Positions 36,401 through 57,400 are shown, counted from the stretch's first letter. The stretch: 64,000 bases of DNA from Zygnema circumcarinatum (GCA_037447605.1 CM074804.1:1925620-1989619); one strand, 5' to 3'. Notes: a model not told the origin generated them from the sequence alone. Translations and numbers: made by a program.

Positions 36401-38189
36401 AACTCGTCTGGCCGTGTCATTGAGAGGAGATGAGCAGTACGAGGACCTGGAGGTCCTTAAGGGCCTTAAGCCTGTAATGCTGCTGATAGAGATACCTGCC
36501 AATGACGAGAAGGTCAGCCGAGTGCATGCCTCTAGAAGGTGAGGGGGACCCTAGAACCCTACATGCCCGAATAGTTCGGAAGTGTTGGAAACTCCTAAAA
36601 ATCTGCTCGCACATTCTGGGGCTGTGCTAGGGCAGGAGCATGATAGGAAGTATCATTCCCTGCAGTACCACCATGTACTTCTTGGAATGCACAAGAGCCT
36701 TGCAGTCTTTGAAGTACTGTATCAACTTGGAGGTTTTGTTTTGGATCCTGTCCTACGCTTGTCGCAGGCTATTTGAATATCTGCAGACCAACCAGCTCGA
36801 TTACCCCGTTATTCATCACCTCAGATTTCCGGAAGGCACACACAAGTGAGGGCTTCCTTTTTATTTTACATCGGGTCGGCTTTTAGGGTCCTTAAAGTGT
36901 ATCTTGTGCATCTGCTAGTCTCCCCTCTGTTGTAGTTTGTTTGGATATCTCATGACCTGAAAGGGTCAGAGTTTTTTCCGAATTCTTTCCTGATGTGAAT
37001 CTAGTTTGTGGATGCAGAGATGATGTGGTGATTCGTTCGGGAAGTGAAGCAGGTGCTTTGCTGGTAAGGACATCTGTCAAAATGTTGCTCAGAGGTTCTG
37101 AAAGCGAGAAACTTTGTTGATTGAGGATAGTTTCTTATTCCGTTGAGGGGGGGTGGAGTTGTTGTATGCAGGTAGACGGGTTGGGAGATGGCGTGATGCT
37201 GGAGGCGGAAGGTCAAGATTTTGAGTTTTTGCGGAATTCCTCCTTTGGAATGCTTCAGGGCTGTCGAATGCGCAACACAAAGACGGTAAGCTTGAAACTG
37301 GCCTACTCTTACTCATGTTCATGACATTATGTTCGCTTTCTTTCTGACTCTGCTGTTACCTTCTCTTAACGCATCGATAGCGTTGAAGGCTGGTGTTCTG
37401 TATTTTTCATCTGCCAGTGATTTTCGGAAATTGTACGTCTCGTACAACAGGGACCTTAACCTTGCGGTTTTCTGATTGGTGTTGTAAATAGGAATTTGTT
37501 TCCTGCCCGTCATGTGGTCGGACCCTTTTTGACCTCCAAGAGGTGACTGCTTCAATCCGAGAAAAGACAGCCCACTTACCGGGTGTTGCGGTGAGTTCCA
37601 ACCTCCCTACTATATGAGGGCCTCTATGGTGCTTCTCTCTCTCCCCCCCCTTCGCTCTGTCTGTCTCTCAACACAACACACATACATACGACTTGATAGC
37701 CTTTAGGTTTGACGGTAGGCACGAGGGACTTTGGGGCGCCACAGATCGCCATCATGGGGTGCATTGTGAACGGCCCGGGGGAGATGGCGGATGCCGATTT
37801 TGGGTATGTGGGAGGCGTGCCCGGGAAGATCGACCTTTACGTGGGGAAGGTGAGGCTGCTGTTCTCTCTCATCCAATCTATCTGTGCACCTAGCAACTAG
37901 AAATGGGAAGAATGCTGTCATTGGCTGTTGTTGTGAATCTTCATTTAGTGTTCCAGTTTAAGGTTTTCGTGGTCCTATAGTTATGTAAGGGTCTGGGATT
38001 CTCTCCCCCAGAATTTGTTCAGCGAGAGGGAAGTATTATGTGTCGGTGCATGGAAGCGGGGCTCATAGCCTTCAGTTTGTGGGGCAGGAGGTTGTACGGA
38101 GAGCCATTCCCATGGAAGGGGCTACAGACGCTTTGGTTGAGTTGATCAAGGAGCACGGGCGCTGGGTGGACCCTCCCAAGGAGGAGTGA
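30486..38189 (+). CDS. ispG: Plastid HDS (GcpE/IspG)
   Basis: Twenty exons join in phase to 755 residues: 30486-30711, 31317-31474, 31777-31883, 32422-32522, 33119-33195, 33651-33770, 34304-34534, 34685-34801, 35037-35111, 35335-35412, 35658-35717, 35865-35927, 36104-36275, 36400-36538, 36768-36845, 37018-37063, 37172-37285, 37492-37590, 37745-37849, 38088-38189. The enzyme reduces MEcPP to HMBPP, the penultimate MEP-pathway step to isoprenoids, using ferredoxin in the plastid. A Ser/Arg-rich transit peptide (about 1-70) precedes the TIM barrel ([20 protein letters not shown]). The plant-specific middle insert is present. The C-terminal [4Fe-4S] domain has Cys659 and Cys662 (SCPSCGRT), Cys693 ([10 protein letters not shown]) and Glu700. 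Arabidopsis HDS is about 740 residues. All splice phases agree and no lesion was seen. Confidence 0.96.
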
Positions 38190-38460
38190 TGCATGCGAGT
38201 GCCCTCAACACTCATTTGAAGGCTGTGTTTTACCCATAACGTATCGGTTGTGTTCATTATTATCCCCGTTGGATACTTTTGGAGTCATTAGGGCGTCTCA
38301 GTTTTGTGAAGTGCAGGTGTCTATGAAGTCTAGACCGCCTGACGCAGAAGTCAGTCAGGTAGGTCTTCAACGGTAACCGTAATGGTAACGGTACCGTCCA
38401 TTGTAAACAGTAGCAGTGAAGCTTTGCCAAACGTACAGCTTGGCATAGACGAATGTTTTA

Positions 38461-39472
38461 GGAAAATTCTATTCTCACACCTTTTTTGTCTACACACAGA
38501 CCTCTTTTCGCCGGGCAGATTTTAAAATAGACAAAAAAGGAACACACCTTTCACACCTTTTTTTTTTTCACCTTTTTTTTCACATCTTTTTGGAATCGAT
38601 ACACGCTACTACTGAGCGGCCGAGCGCCGTGAGCACCTTTTCTGTCGGGCAGATTTTACTCCTTATCATTTATTTTCAGAGAAAAAAATATCTGCCTGCC
38701 CGAATCCGCTCGGAGGGAAAGATCCGTCCGCCACGAGATCGTTCGCGGATGGCCGTCATTTACACGTGCAATAATTTTCCGCCGTCGATATTCACTCAGA
38801 TCGCACCTTGGCAGATCACCGTTCGATCAGCAGCCGGGCTCTGTCCCACGTGTCCCACCCAAGCCGGCTCAAAGGACCGTACAAAAGGCGTACGTCCGCA
38901 GCTTCGAGGAAAGTCAAAAACCGTAATAAAAAGTTGAGTGCCTGTACCAATCACAGTTTGCCACGTCCAAAAATAGCACGCGGCAGATGGTGATTGGTAC
39001 AAGCTCACAATGTAAGGAATTTAGACTTTCCTCGAAGCTGCGACCGTACGAATAGTGTACGAACCTCAAGAAGGCTTGGGGCGGACACGTGGGCGTGTGC
39101 CATTCGCTGGGACCGAGCCCGGCTGCCGATCGAACGGCGATCTGCCGTGGTGTGATCTGCGCTAGAATCGACGGTGAATAGTTTCTGCACGTGTGAAGGA
39201 CGGCCACCCGCGAACGATCTCGTGGCGGACGGATCTTCTGCTCCGAGAGGATTCGGGCAGGCCGATATTTTTTTCTCTGAAAAAAACAAGAAGGGGTAAA
39301 ATCTGCCCGATGGAGAAAGGTGTGTCGATTTCAAAAAGGTGTGAAAAAAAAGGTGAAAAAAAAAAAGGTGAGAAGGTGTGAAAGGTGTGTTCTTTTTTTG
39401 TGCTATTCTAAAATCTGCCCGGCGAAAAGAGGCCTGTGTGTAGACAAAAAAGGTGTGAGAATAGAATTTTCC
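38461..39472. mobile_element. Foldback (MULE-like) non-autonomous transposon
   Basis: A 1,012-bp near-complete palindrome. The left arm starts GGAAAATTCTATTCTCACACC-type sequence and the right arm ends with its inverse. Similarity between arms continues inward for about 490 bp to a centre near 38966, with scattered mismatches. Direct repeats ATGTTTTA at 38453-38460 and 39473-39480 form an 8-bp target duplication. It encodes no transposase; frames inside mirror each other. Very long terminal repeats suggest a Mutator-like or foldback element, though the duplication is 8 rather than the commoner 9 bp. It lies between the converging 3' ends of ispG and the UMP kinase gene. Confidence 0.9.
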
Positions 39473-39809
39473 ATGTTTTAATAACAGAAGTAGTGATATT
39501 GTCGATGTGAAGATGCTTGTCATTCCATGGGGTTTGAAAACTGATCGCATTATAGTATCAACAACAATTTATGGAAATGCAAGGCAGTTTGGGTTGTAAC
39601 ACTGTAGAGCAATGAAAAGTGCCTTTATTTACCGCTTGGAGAGCAGAATGTGCTGAAATGTGTGAAGCCACTTCACATCTTCATATGAGCACAAGACAAA
39701 AATGAAAAAAATAATAAAGAAAGTTCTGCAACCCAACAGAAAGAGGTGTTTCGGCTTATTCCCCGTCCCATAATACCCTCCTTCGACAAAAGTCACCTTG
39801 TAGCGCGCC
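39473..39809. other. 3' flank between foldback element and UMP kinase stop
   Basis: The right target duplication is followed by AT-rich sequence, presumably the 3' untranslated region of the minus-strand UMP kinase. No gene seen. Confidence 0.5.
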
Positions 39810-42940
<3,131 letters not shown>

Positions 42941-45527
42941 GGCGGAGGCGTGGGAGCAACGCAGCCAGAGGGCCAAATAAGGGCGCTCGATGGGGACTAT
43001 TTTTGTAGTTTTTGTATCTTAAATTTAGATATTTATTCAGAGAAAGGGAACCGTAGGATTTCTGACGCGTGGCGCTCATGGCACGATCTCGGCTGTTCAT
43101 TGGGCACGGTGGCGTCGCGTTGACCGGAATGAGGGGGATCCGATTGATTGATTACTTTTTGGCGTCGATGTTGATCGCGGCCCCTCGTCGCGAGGGCGGT
43201 GTAAATCTGGACGAGATACGGACCGGATTCAGTTTCAATTTGGGATCCAAAAATAGTTAGTTTTTACCCTAAAAAAAGTGACATGTCTAATTTCGTTTTT
43301 TGATCAAAAAATTGCATAGTTGGCCCCCCAAAGCAGACAGTGCAGCAGCCCCAGCTTCAGTCTGCAGTAGCGGCGCCGGGAGGGAGGGAGGAGGAGCCGG
43401 CGGCCTCCCTGCTATACAACAATAAGGTAACGTGATGGCAATGGGCGGCAGGAAGATGCGTGTCCTGTGATGCATGGCGGGTGCAGTATGGCACACGATG
43501 CGTCGGGCCATGGCCATGCATGCATGGGTCCCTGCGCGGGGGCGGAGCGCGCGAGGAAGTGATGAGCAAGCAAGCGGTAGCGCTGCAGCTCACGAGCTGC
43601 CGCGCGATGACTCCTCCACACGAGATTGCTGACTCTCCGCGCTCTGCCAAGCGCCCGCCCGCGGCCCTGCGCGCCGCAAAGCCTACAGCGCCCATTTTGA
43701 CCTGCGATTGCCCGCCTTCCGCGTTTCTCCGCACTCTCTTACCCCGCTCTGCTTCTCTCCTTCTCAAATTCAAGCTATCGCATCCTCCTGCTGGTGTTTT
43801 TTTCCTCGAGCTTCGTCTACTTGCTCCCGCCTCTTTCTCGCCTCATCGATGCCTGGTCGTTGATTGTTCGATATCCAAGCAGATGCTTTCTGTAATGAAT
43901 TGGCTTGGAAACGTTCTGGACACCTTTCTGTGTTCCTATGTTCTACTTCCGATGGTGGTTTTTTAGGCAATTCTTGCTCCTTGCTCCGCTTTTGCATGGC
44001 CTCTTGCTGTCCAAGAGGCTGCGTCTTCATTAGTATGTCAAATTTGCAACGCTAATTATTAACTGCCTATCATTTCATGACTCTGCGTTTTTGCAGGGAT
44101 ACGTTTTCAGGTGCCGACTTTTCAATGCGTTGAAGATCTATTTACTTGGAAGGTTTCGTTTATATAGGAGATGCTTTGAAGGATTGCAGTTCTGCTGCTG
44201 TGCAATATCATCTGTTAACAGCACTGGCAACTCCTTTCCAGTTCCATGTAAAGGCTCATTAAACACATGAATGCGATTACCATTTGAATGTGTTCTTCCG
44301 TTGTGCTTCCTTCTCCTTTCAACCTTTTTCTATAGTTAGTATGGATGTACCATGAGTAGAATGTCCTTACAGAGAGGAAAGGCGTGAATTGGCATCAGAA
44401 AGATAGTGGCTAGTGTATCTGATGTGGCAGCCAAAACCGCGTGCTTGCCCGCTAACCCTGTGCCTCCATAGTGCGCTTTTTGTTGCTGGTTCAATTCGTA
44501 CTAGCCAATGTGGTGATGTGCATTCCGACTGGACGACACTGACTAAAGCAATGCAGCGTTGGTCCAATTGGACTAACTCGGGAGCTCATTCATTAACTAG
44601 CTCATTTATCAAGCAAGAAATCGCAACAGTAGACGATTTCATAACGTTTGTTGGCCCGACATTTAAACCTCTAAGCTCTCGATGAATCCATCAGCCTTCC
44701 CTCCAACCATAATTTCGCATGTTGCATGGCTGACAGGTCAGTATAAAAGGTAGAAACTTCATTTCGTCTTGTGACGCAAAACATTGGATGAAGGCACGTA
44801 CATCAAGGCTGGAGACACTCTAGTCCAAAAACGTAAGCAACCTTCTCGCAGCATCACATATGAGACAGTGCAAGCAGGCAAATGCTCCAATCTCATTACT
44901 GAAAAAGGCACACACTACACAAGGCAGGAATCCATACTGTGCTGCGCCTATGACCTCTGCAGATGCTTACCCCAACATCGCAGTCCACCTTAATCGACAT
45001 CCCAACCATGCCTACCAATCGAAGGAACCAACAGCTGCACAACAGCGTGGAAGCCCCACTGCATACAGCGCGAAGAGTGAGAAGTTTGCTCGTTTAAACG
45101 AAAAAAATAAAAAAACTGATTTTTGATTCACGAAAATAATGAGCCCAACCCTACTCAGAAAGAAGAATGCTCTTATGCAAGAATAGTGGACACCAATCGT
45201 GCCATCAGTTCCCACACCCACCCCCCGTCCCCCTAAATGCCAAGAATTCATGTACTAGTAGTAGCCTCATGCCTGCACCCACTCCCCTTCCTCTCTTCTC
45301 CGTTCTCACCCTCCGTCACTCCGCCCTCTTTCCACATCGAGAAACGCAGGCACATACAAAGCCTGATCCCAGAATCAGACCGCCTCCAGAGAATTCACTC
45401 TTTCTCCACCTTACAATGGCCATACTTGCCATCCATCCATCCATCCATTCATCCATCCATCCATCTGTCCACACCTTCACTGGATGACTCTACACCCGGA
45501 CCGTGCCGAGGCCTTGGCTTCCACCAT
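42941..45527. other. Spacer; UMP kinase promoter and helicase 3' region
   Basis: No recognised gene. 43360-43760 is markedly GC-rich and 43740-43880 is pyrimidine-rich, resembling a plus-strand promoter and leader. A 168-codon frame at 43460-43966 has no recognisable domain. 44700-45527 is AT-rich 3'-flank-like sequence with a (CCAT)n repeat near 45428-45470. A non-coding or short-exon transcript on the plus strand is possible but not supported. Confidence 0.45.
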
Positions 45528-50244
<4,717 letters not shown>

Positions 50245-51132
50245 GGCTATTCTCTCCCTACAGGATCCTTACGAGCCAAGAAACCCCAATACAGTAACAG
50301 CAGCAGGGAGCAATGTTCTCTTTGCCTGCTTCTGGTATCTCCTGCCGTTCTCTTCTCTCCCGCTATCCCCTAATGAATATGCAGACGCAATAATTACAAC
50401 GAGTAGCCCTAAAATTTGGAGCTCCAAGAACGCAGGAGGAGAGGCGGTGCCTTCTCTAAATTTCAGAACTCTTTCGTTATGCATTCAGACCTAAATAGTT
50501 CACCTTCGCGTCTCGGGCAGACGAAACTTTTGACTTCTTGCCAGTAACACGTTTCTCCTTCTTGGGCAGCCCTTCCACCCGGGCAAGAAGGAAACGTTTT
50601 TGAACGTACGCGAGTCACACTCACTCAGTGCTCTGAAAAGAAGTTTTGTTGTGACCCTGAAAACTGGGCAGTATGAAGATTCGGGATTTCGACCTGCCCT
50701 AAAAAAACGGCATTCAAAACCCTGGTTGACGCTCAACCCTCCGACGGCGTACGGGCGAGGCGGCGGAAAATTTTACTGTGAGCCGTGTATGGGCCCGTGA
50801 AGATCGGACGGCCGCCAGGGCTCGACAGAAGCAATCGACGGCTGGGGACGCCCCGCCACGGTCCGACCTCGGCGGTTGTCGACACTCGGGGGGCGCCAAT
50901 CGTGGAGAGTAATATCTCCCTTTTGAATGAATCGAGGGGATGATTCAAGGAAAAAAAAAAAAAAAAAAGGGGGGGGAAGGTGAATGTCAATGTTCAATGT
51001 TCAATGTTCAATGTTCCCCTTTTCACGTTTGCCCCTCCCTCTTATGTTTTAATTTTATAAATAGGCCTTGAATACATTTCCTTCTGTCTGACTTTCTTTC
51101 CTTCCTAACTGCGCTCGCTGCTGCTGCTGCTG
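50245..51132. other. Helicase promoter region
   Basis: No gene seen. Minus-strand motifs GGCCGTCCGATCTTCA (about 50795-50814) and CAGCCGTCGATT (about 50834-50845) lie some 600 bp upstream of the helicase start and closely resemble motifs upstream of actin at 2829 and 2918. A homopolymer A run and three TCAATGTTCAATGT repeats occur at 50950-51015. Confidence 0.5.
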
Positions 51133-53537
51133 CTACTTCCAGGGCCATCCTTTGGCGTCCTTCCATACAAACGCGCAGCCTGAGGGCCGCCCTTCGCCGC
51201 TCGCCCGTCCGCAGCCCCCCCGCGGCTTCAGGTCCGCCTCCGCCTCCGCCTCCGCCTCCTCGGGGAGCCCCTCCTCCTCCGCGCCGGCTTGCAAGGGTGG
51301 ATGGCGCTCCGCACTGTTGCGGACGATGACACGCTCCCGATATGCGTCTCCGTCTGCATACTTGGGATGCTCGCAGAGGGGAACACCTTTCCACCATAAA
51401 AGAAATGCCTGCAGGCAAGTGAAGCCCAGACCTAAGTTCAGATGAGCCATTCTTGCACGATTCCATGTTATTCATGAGGCATTCAAATAGCCAAGAATGC
51501 GCCTTGCCTCTTTTTCAGGTTAGCAACTGCTTTCTAGACACGTTCCAGTGAGATAATGAAACTGAAGCGGAGTGCTCCTTCACGAAGCCGGATCACAAGA
51601 AGTGTTCTCAAAACTTTCTATAGAGACGCCAAGCAGAAACATTGGAGAGGTTGAAGCATATTCAACGATGGAGGAAGTACCTGCCAGTAGATCCAAAACG
51701 CTACACAGTGAGGCTGAAGCCAAAGAAACCACTCGGGATGGACTGCCGTAGCGACTTTCCGACCGTTCAGTGTCGCAGTGAAGTAGTTACCCATTTTTGG
51801 GTGTGATACGGTTATCGCCAAGTGTAATGTATCTCTTGGATCGGACGTATGAAATTTCCATGTTGATTTCATGTCCTATCCACAAGAGTAGAACAACATC
51901 TATGCAGTTTATACCCACGAATACTCACGCAAGGGTGTTCACTTCGGCATGCATGCAAAGCTGTCAAGTTTGTTTCTTCGAGAATGTGACATTCCTCCGC
52001 AAGCTTAAGAATTTTTGTGTTCTATTCACATTAGACCCCGCAATCAAACGCATTCAAAACTTCCAAGTTTAGAAAGCAATCACCAGAAGCCGCTTCTCTA
52101 AAGCCGCTAAATAGCTGTAAGATAGCCCACAACCGGCTATGCCGCTGCCTCCAGCCCACTTGCCTCACACAGGCTCACCCAGGCGATCCCGCAAGCCTCA
52201 CACATACACAACCTCACAAAGCACACTATACTTATGCACCCCTCCGCAGTGCCAGGCAGCAACCTCTGATTTCTCAGAGAGTATGGGACCAGAAAGCCGG
52301 AGCTTCAGCTCTCTCTCTCTTTCCCCCGGGAAGAGAAGATCCTGATCTCTTCTCCTCATTAACAGTTAATATGTCCTGAAGGAGGGACAAACTGTGCTCA
52401 CCATGAAGGGGCTCACATGAAGCGGTTTCGGCAATCCATCTCGTGGATCAAATGTGAAAATGCAGCACTCCCCCCAAGGTGTGTTGGTCACCTGCTTGAA
52501 GGAAGTTCCAAGAAATGCACCTCAAGGCAGCCTCATTGCTGATTATACCACAAGGAAGCAGTTGCTCGCAGTTCAGTTTACAGAAAGTAGCTCCTTAATT
52601 TGTCTGGAAACCTGATAGAAATAGTTCTTGCTCCGCACATGGATGTACGCTCAGCTAGAGCAACATGTGTTCGAATGGATTTATGCCAATTGGCGATCAC
52701 GTTTGTAGAAAAATCAAAACAAAGGATGCTATAAAGGATGGGGAGAGATATTAACCTCGGCAATGCATTTGGCCAAGTGCTGCTTCCCATCCACTCCCTT
52801 ATTGTAGCAATAGAAGACGCTAATCGGGTTTTGCTCGTAGCCAACGCTCTCAGGATTTGTCAACAGACGCCTGGAAGCTAAGTGAAGGAAATACCCTGCG
52901 CTTTAAAATTTATTAGGAATAGCAACCGAAACGACTCCAACTCGAAACACTCGAAAGGTTTCACAGTTCTAACAATCACTCTTTTAAAACTACGCACGAC
53001 GAACGAGCAAACTCAGGCATTCTTACAAGCTCCGCTTCCTTTGGCCACTCAGCATAAAACAAGTGACAATCAGATAAAAATGGTCCTCAATGAGGGAGGC
53101 GGATACACAGGTCCAGCAGTCCCTGAAAGTTCTCGTGCTTCAGCTGCGCTCATGTGGTGCCGGAGAGAAGGCTGGAACCAGTGCGGAGGGCGGTCCATGT
53201 CCACGACAGCCATGCGCACGTTGTAACTGAACCCGTGTCGTACAGGATGCTGGCGTACATGACGGACGACTCCTTCATAGAGAGAAGTTCCTCCTTCCCC
53301 TTCCTCTTCCTCCGTCACCTCCTCTTCCAGCTCTCCGCCTCCACCTTTACTCGCTTCATACCCTCTGTGCTTGTGCCTTCTTTTCTCGTGCAGGGGTTCT
53401 GCATGGCGAGAAGAGAGCAACCGCGATTTGGCAGTTGATAGAAGTAAGAGAAGAGAGGCGTACGCAGATGTGAGCACATTGTGCAGCGCGGCGAGGAGCA
53501 GAGAAAGCGCGAAAGCCGCGGCACTAGGGTGCGCCAT
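51133..53537 (-). CDS. DUF1365 family protein
   Basis: Five minus-strand exons (53107-53537, 52756-52870, 52402-52491, 51681-51875, 51133-51408) join in phase to 368 residues. A hydrophobic N-terminal segment (about 8-35) could anchor it in a membrane. An acidic Glu/Gly-rich linker (about 68-82) follows. The DUF1365 core has SLYEGVVRHVRQHPVRHGFSY, LLTNPESVGYEQNPISVFYCY, VTNTPWGE, then LHVSPFM and HPEWFLWL, with WWKGVPLCEHP near the end. In bacteria DUF1365 genes often sit beside cyclopropane-fatty-acid synthase and amine-oxidase genes; the biochemical role is unknown. The C-terminal Glu-Ala stretch is encoded by a CGCCTC-type microsatellite (51236-51262). A role in lipid modification is only a guess from bacterial context. 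Confidence 0.85.
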
Positions 53538-54409
53538 GTCGGTGGCGGGGGACGCCCGCCCTCTCTCTCGCTCTCTCTCTCTCCCTGCGCCTCCGCGTGA
53601 CTGGAGAGGAGAGGAGAGGTGCGCTCGTTCCAGCCAGACTGCAGGAAACTTCTGCTGTACACGCAGCCAGGAGCGAGTCCGGTACGCGCACTGCCGTGTG
53701 CCGGTACCGCGATTCGCACAACGCCCGCCCGGGGGGCGACCGGGCAGTCGGTGCACTTGCCAACCCTAAAACCAAGGGAGGGCCGGAGGGAGGGAGAGGG
53801 AGAGGGAGTGGGAGAGGGCGATCGAGGCTGAGGGGATGAACATGGCGCGCTTTCTGCTTTTGGGATACAAATGACAATGGCAGGCAGGCAGGCAGGCAGG
53901 CAGGAAGGGTTACATTTCTTTTTGGAAAAAGGAACTCAGCGGGACATCCGTGCGATTTTCTGCGTGACAGGCAATGAACATCCCGCGCATAACATACCGT
54001 ACGCAAGGAAAATTTCATTGAACTCACGATACCGTATGCGGTCTCTGTAAAAACAATTTTCAGTAACACTGAACAACAACCGTCCTTCCGATTTTGTTTG
54101 ATAGTCTGACATCTCCTGATTGGCAAAACCACCCTCGGAAGAGGCGAGTGAGACGCTGAACGTGACCTCGTAATAAGACGGGCAATCCGGAATTGCCTGC
54201 GACGTGACAGAACATGGTGGGTCAAAGCGAACAAACACCCTTCCCCTTCAACTTTGCACTCTTCATAAGACTAATAGCAAAGTTGTGCAATTAATTAATC
54301 GACAAAAACGTATCGAGCACAGCGTTACGCTACGACATTCAATACAGTCTAGAACGAATAAATGTAGAAATCTAAAATATTGGCAATCGCTCTTTAGCCA
54401 GAGAATCAA
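53538..54409. other. DUF1365 promoter region
   Basis: No gene seen. GC-rich directly upstream of the DUF1365 start; a GGCA repeat lies at about 53880-53903. The left part of this stretch is AT-richer and probably holds the 3' untranslated region of the ATAD5-like gene. Confidence 0.5.
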
Positions 54410-57400
54410 CTATCGGCCAAAAGTTGAGCATTTCTGTATACACCGCACTGTGTCGTTGTTCACTCGTAAAGATCGAGCAACCACAGCATGAGATGAGCCT
54501 CGTCTGCCACAAAGAAAACAAAGCAATAAACCGTGAGTATACAAATCTTTAATGAATGCATGGCAATACAGCGAAAAATGAGACATTGGGTCTCGGAAAG
54601 GGGTAAGGGGAGAGTGAAGTTCGACGGAGAGGGTTGCAAGGGAGAGTGACAAAGGTGCCTACTAATGTACATTAGACCTTTCTCAGCGCAAGTCCTATAT
54701 TCGTGTCCCTCTATTAGGTTTACCTATTCTGGAAATTAGGGTTAGGAGCTTTCTATTATTCACATGATGTATCACACAAACCCACAACCACAAGCGCCCT
54801 TCTGACCCCTCTCGCCCACGGACGCTCACCGACTGCCTGCATCGCACGTGCCCTCCTGCGCTCCCTGAAGCATGCAGCCCACATATGCAGCATACTCGTG
54901 GCAGGCGCCTCTGGCGGCACACAATCTCCTCGCTGGGGGCACAATCTCACCCACACTCCGTTCCAAAAGCCTGCATCGTTTGCCCCTGCTAAACAAAGAA
55001 AGCCACAAATGAAGATCCCTGGACCTGTCATCTACCTCTCAAGATTCACGAGACTCGTCACAAACAGTACATGCTGGTCTGCATATGGACAACACTACTC
55101 CGTCGCCATGATTACATTCGAGTCCGTAAACCAGCAAAAATGGAGAAACCAGAAAACCAGACTACCAGATTGCGTCTGCTAAAAAATAAAGCTGACAGAA
55201 TGGGCACCAAAAACCTCGCCAAGCGCTCTGCTACCCCTGCAACTCACCAGGTCTTCTCCATATCGAAGAGTGCTGCTCCCGTTACTGCGAGCTCCGCTTC
55301 CGGCAGCGCCCCTTCTGCATCGTCTTCCAGCAGAGGGCTCGGCTCCCTCCCATCGGCTGCTTGTTGCGGTATCTCCCTCCCACAGGGAGATTCCGGGCCC
55401 TTCCGGAGCTTCTTATTGGGCAGCGGAGTTGGACGGCAGCAAGCAGAGGCAGCCTCGACGAGGAGCACCGCAGCTTCTGCTGCCTCCGCAGAGGCCCTTC
55501 TGTTCCAGCTGTCCGGGAGGCTTCGTCCTGACCATGTGCTGCAAGGCTGTTGGAATGGCAGATCAGCCTGCAGTCCAGTTAAACCAAACAAGTCAGAACA
55601 AGGTTTTCAAGAATGGGCTGCTGCCATAGGCAGCAATGTGATAGGCCACATAATTAAGGCAGGTGAACTCCAGACTTTCAGATGATGCTCAGATACAAAA
55701 GACCAACCACCTGTTCTGTACTTCGTCTTGAGGAAGGCTCACCATGGTGGCAAAGCACTCCAAGCTCGATAAGACATCCGCATCAGAAATGCTCTGCACT
55801 ATCCCAGCGACAGTTTCCAGAATACCCTCGTTCTGTCTAAAAGTTGCCTCAATCAAATGCTGCCAAGCATCTCTCTCCCCCAGCATGGACTTCCATACTC
55901 TCTCAACAGTTACAGGATTGGCTTCTCGAATGTCTTCTGTAGCGTCCGCAAGGACAGCCCCTTCAGTGCTCATCTCACGCGGCTGCTCATTTCCATTTGT
56001 CAGCTGTGCATCCACAGAGAGCGAGTCTGGTTTTGGGGAAAGGTTAACAACACTCTCAACCTCCTCGGTCGGCCTTGCTTGATGACAACACGGCGCTACA
56101 TCACCAGCATGAAAAGAGTCATTTAAAGTTTCCGCTCTCTGCTGCTGGACCTTGTTGCCTACACCATGTTCCGTTGTGATTCCATATTCAGTGCTCGCTA
56201 CTACTGTCTGCTGTTCCCCAAGTATACAAGGCAATCCAATTTGTTGGAAAGATCCGCTGCCGTCGATCCAGCCCTTATCATGTGCCAGTTCACCCTTATC
56301 CTCTCTCTGCATTGGTTCCTCTTCTAGGTCGCATGACGAAAGAGCTTTGTCATTCTCAACGTCAACCATTGGCTTAGAAGTAAGCACAAAAGATGAATAT
56401 AATTCGTCCCTGGCTGCAGGAATCTGCTGCGACAGACTATTAAAAGAAGAGAGCTGATACTCGGCCTTCTTAAGTAGATGTTGGACGAAATCATCTGTCA
56501 TTGCCTTCCGTCCCTCATTTGATTCCTCACCCGGCCTTTCCCCATCCTGTAGACACTTTGCTGCACATAAGATCACTTCCCCTGTGCCCTTCACAGGACA
56601 TTCCGCCTTTGACATTCCATTGATGACCGACTCCAATTGCTCCCCTCGCACATCCGAAGTTTCCGCTCTACACCATTTTTCAACATCACTCATCCCCAAA
56701 TCCTTTGAATCATTCAACAAAAAGCTGCTGATTCCTTCCACCCCTTCTGCTCGACCTCTGGCAGTATCCTCTGCCCTGCAACCAGCCTCCTCGTTTAGAC
56801 AACGAAGTCGCATAGAAGGCAGTTTGCCGACAGCTTTACCTGCTGCGATTTCACCTACTTTTGATTCTAACAAGACAATGCCGTTTCTTCTTTCAAAGTC
56901 GTCGTCCTCGGTGTCCCTGTCAAAGCGCTCCTTTTCCCCATCCCTCTTACTTACATCGTTAATCTGTAAACAGATGGCCCCATTGTCACTTCTCGTGTCC
57001 TCTACTGTCACGCCTGCTGTTTGGTGACTGATTTCGCAAAGGCCAACATCAGGCTCACTCTTGACCATTCCTACTCCCTCATCTACAGAACTCCCTCTAT
57101 AAAGCCCTGTGTCAACAAGGTTTCGCAACCTCTGTTCTTTCACCTCCGAAGGAGCTGGCAGACGCGTGTTGACCAGATGGCCATCGGAGGCTTGCCTATC
57201 AATACCATCTACACGGCCAGTTTGTTTCGACATATGTACCGGTTCAGGTCCTTGGTGCTGTGCATTATGCAGCATGCACAAAGGACAAAACCACTTTCCT
57301 GATGGCAGTTCGAGGATTTTGGGATCCAAACATTCCATGTGCCAGCCTGCATTGCAACTATCACATAGAAGCATAGTCTCCTCCGGTTCTGGCTTTTTAC

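Noticed and set aside
38590-39550. Open frames inside the foldback element
   Set aside because: Frames on the two arms mirror each other as expected of an inverted repeat and show no transposase motif.
43460-43966. A 168-codon open frame on the plus strand
   Set aside because: GC-rich, no recognisable domain, no splice partners found; likely chance.
55705-55722. Donor GTGGTT at 55710 for the large ATAD5-like exon
   Set aside because: It would join to the next exon in a frame ending at an early stop. The donor GTACAG right after 55722 keeps phase with the exon at 55248-55567 and on to the final exon.
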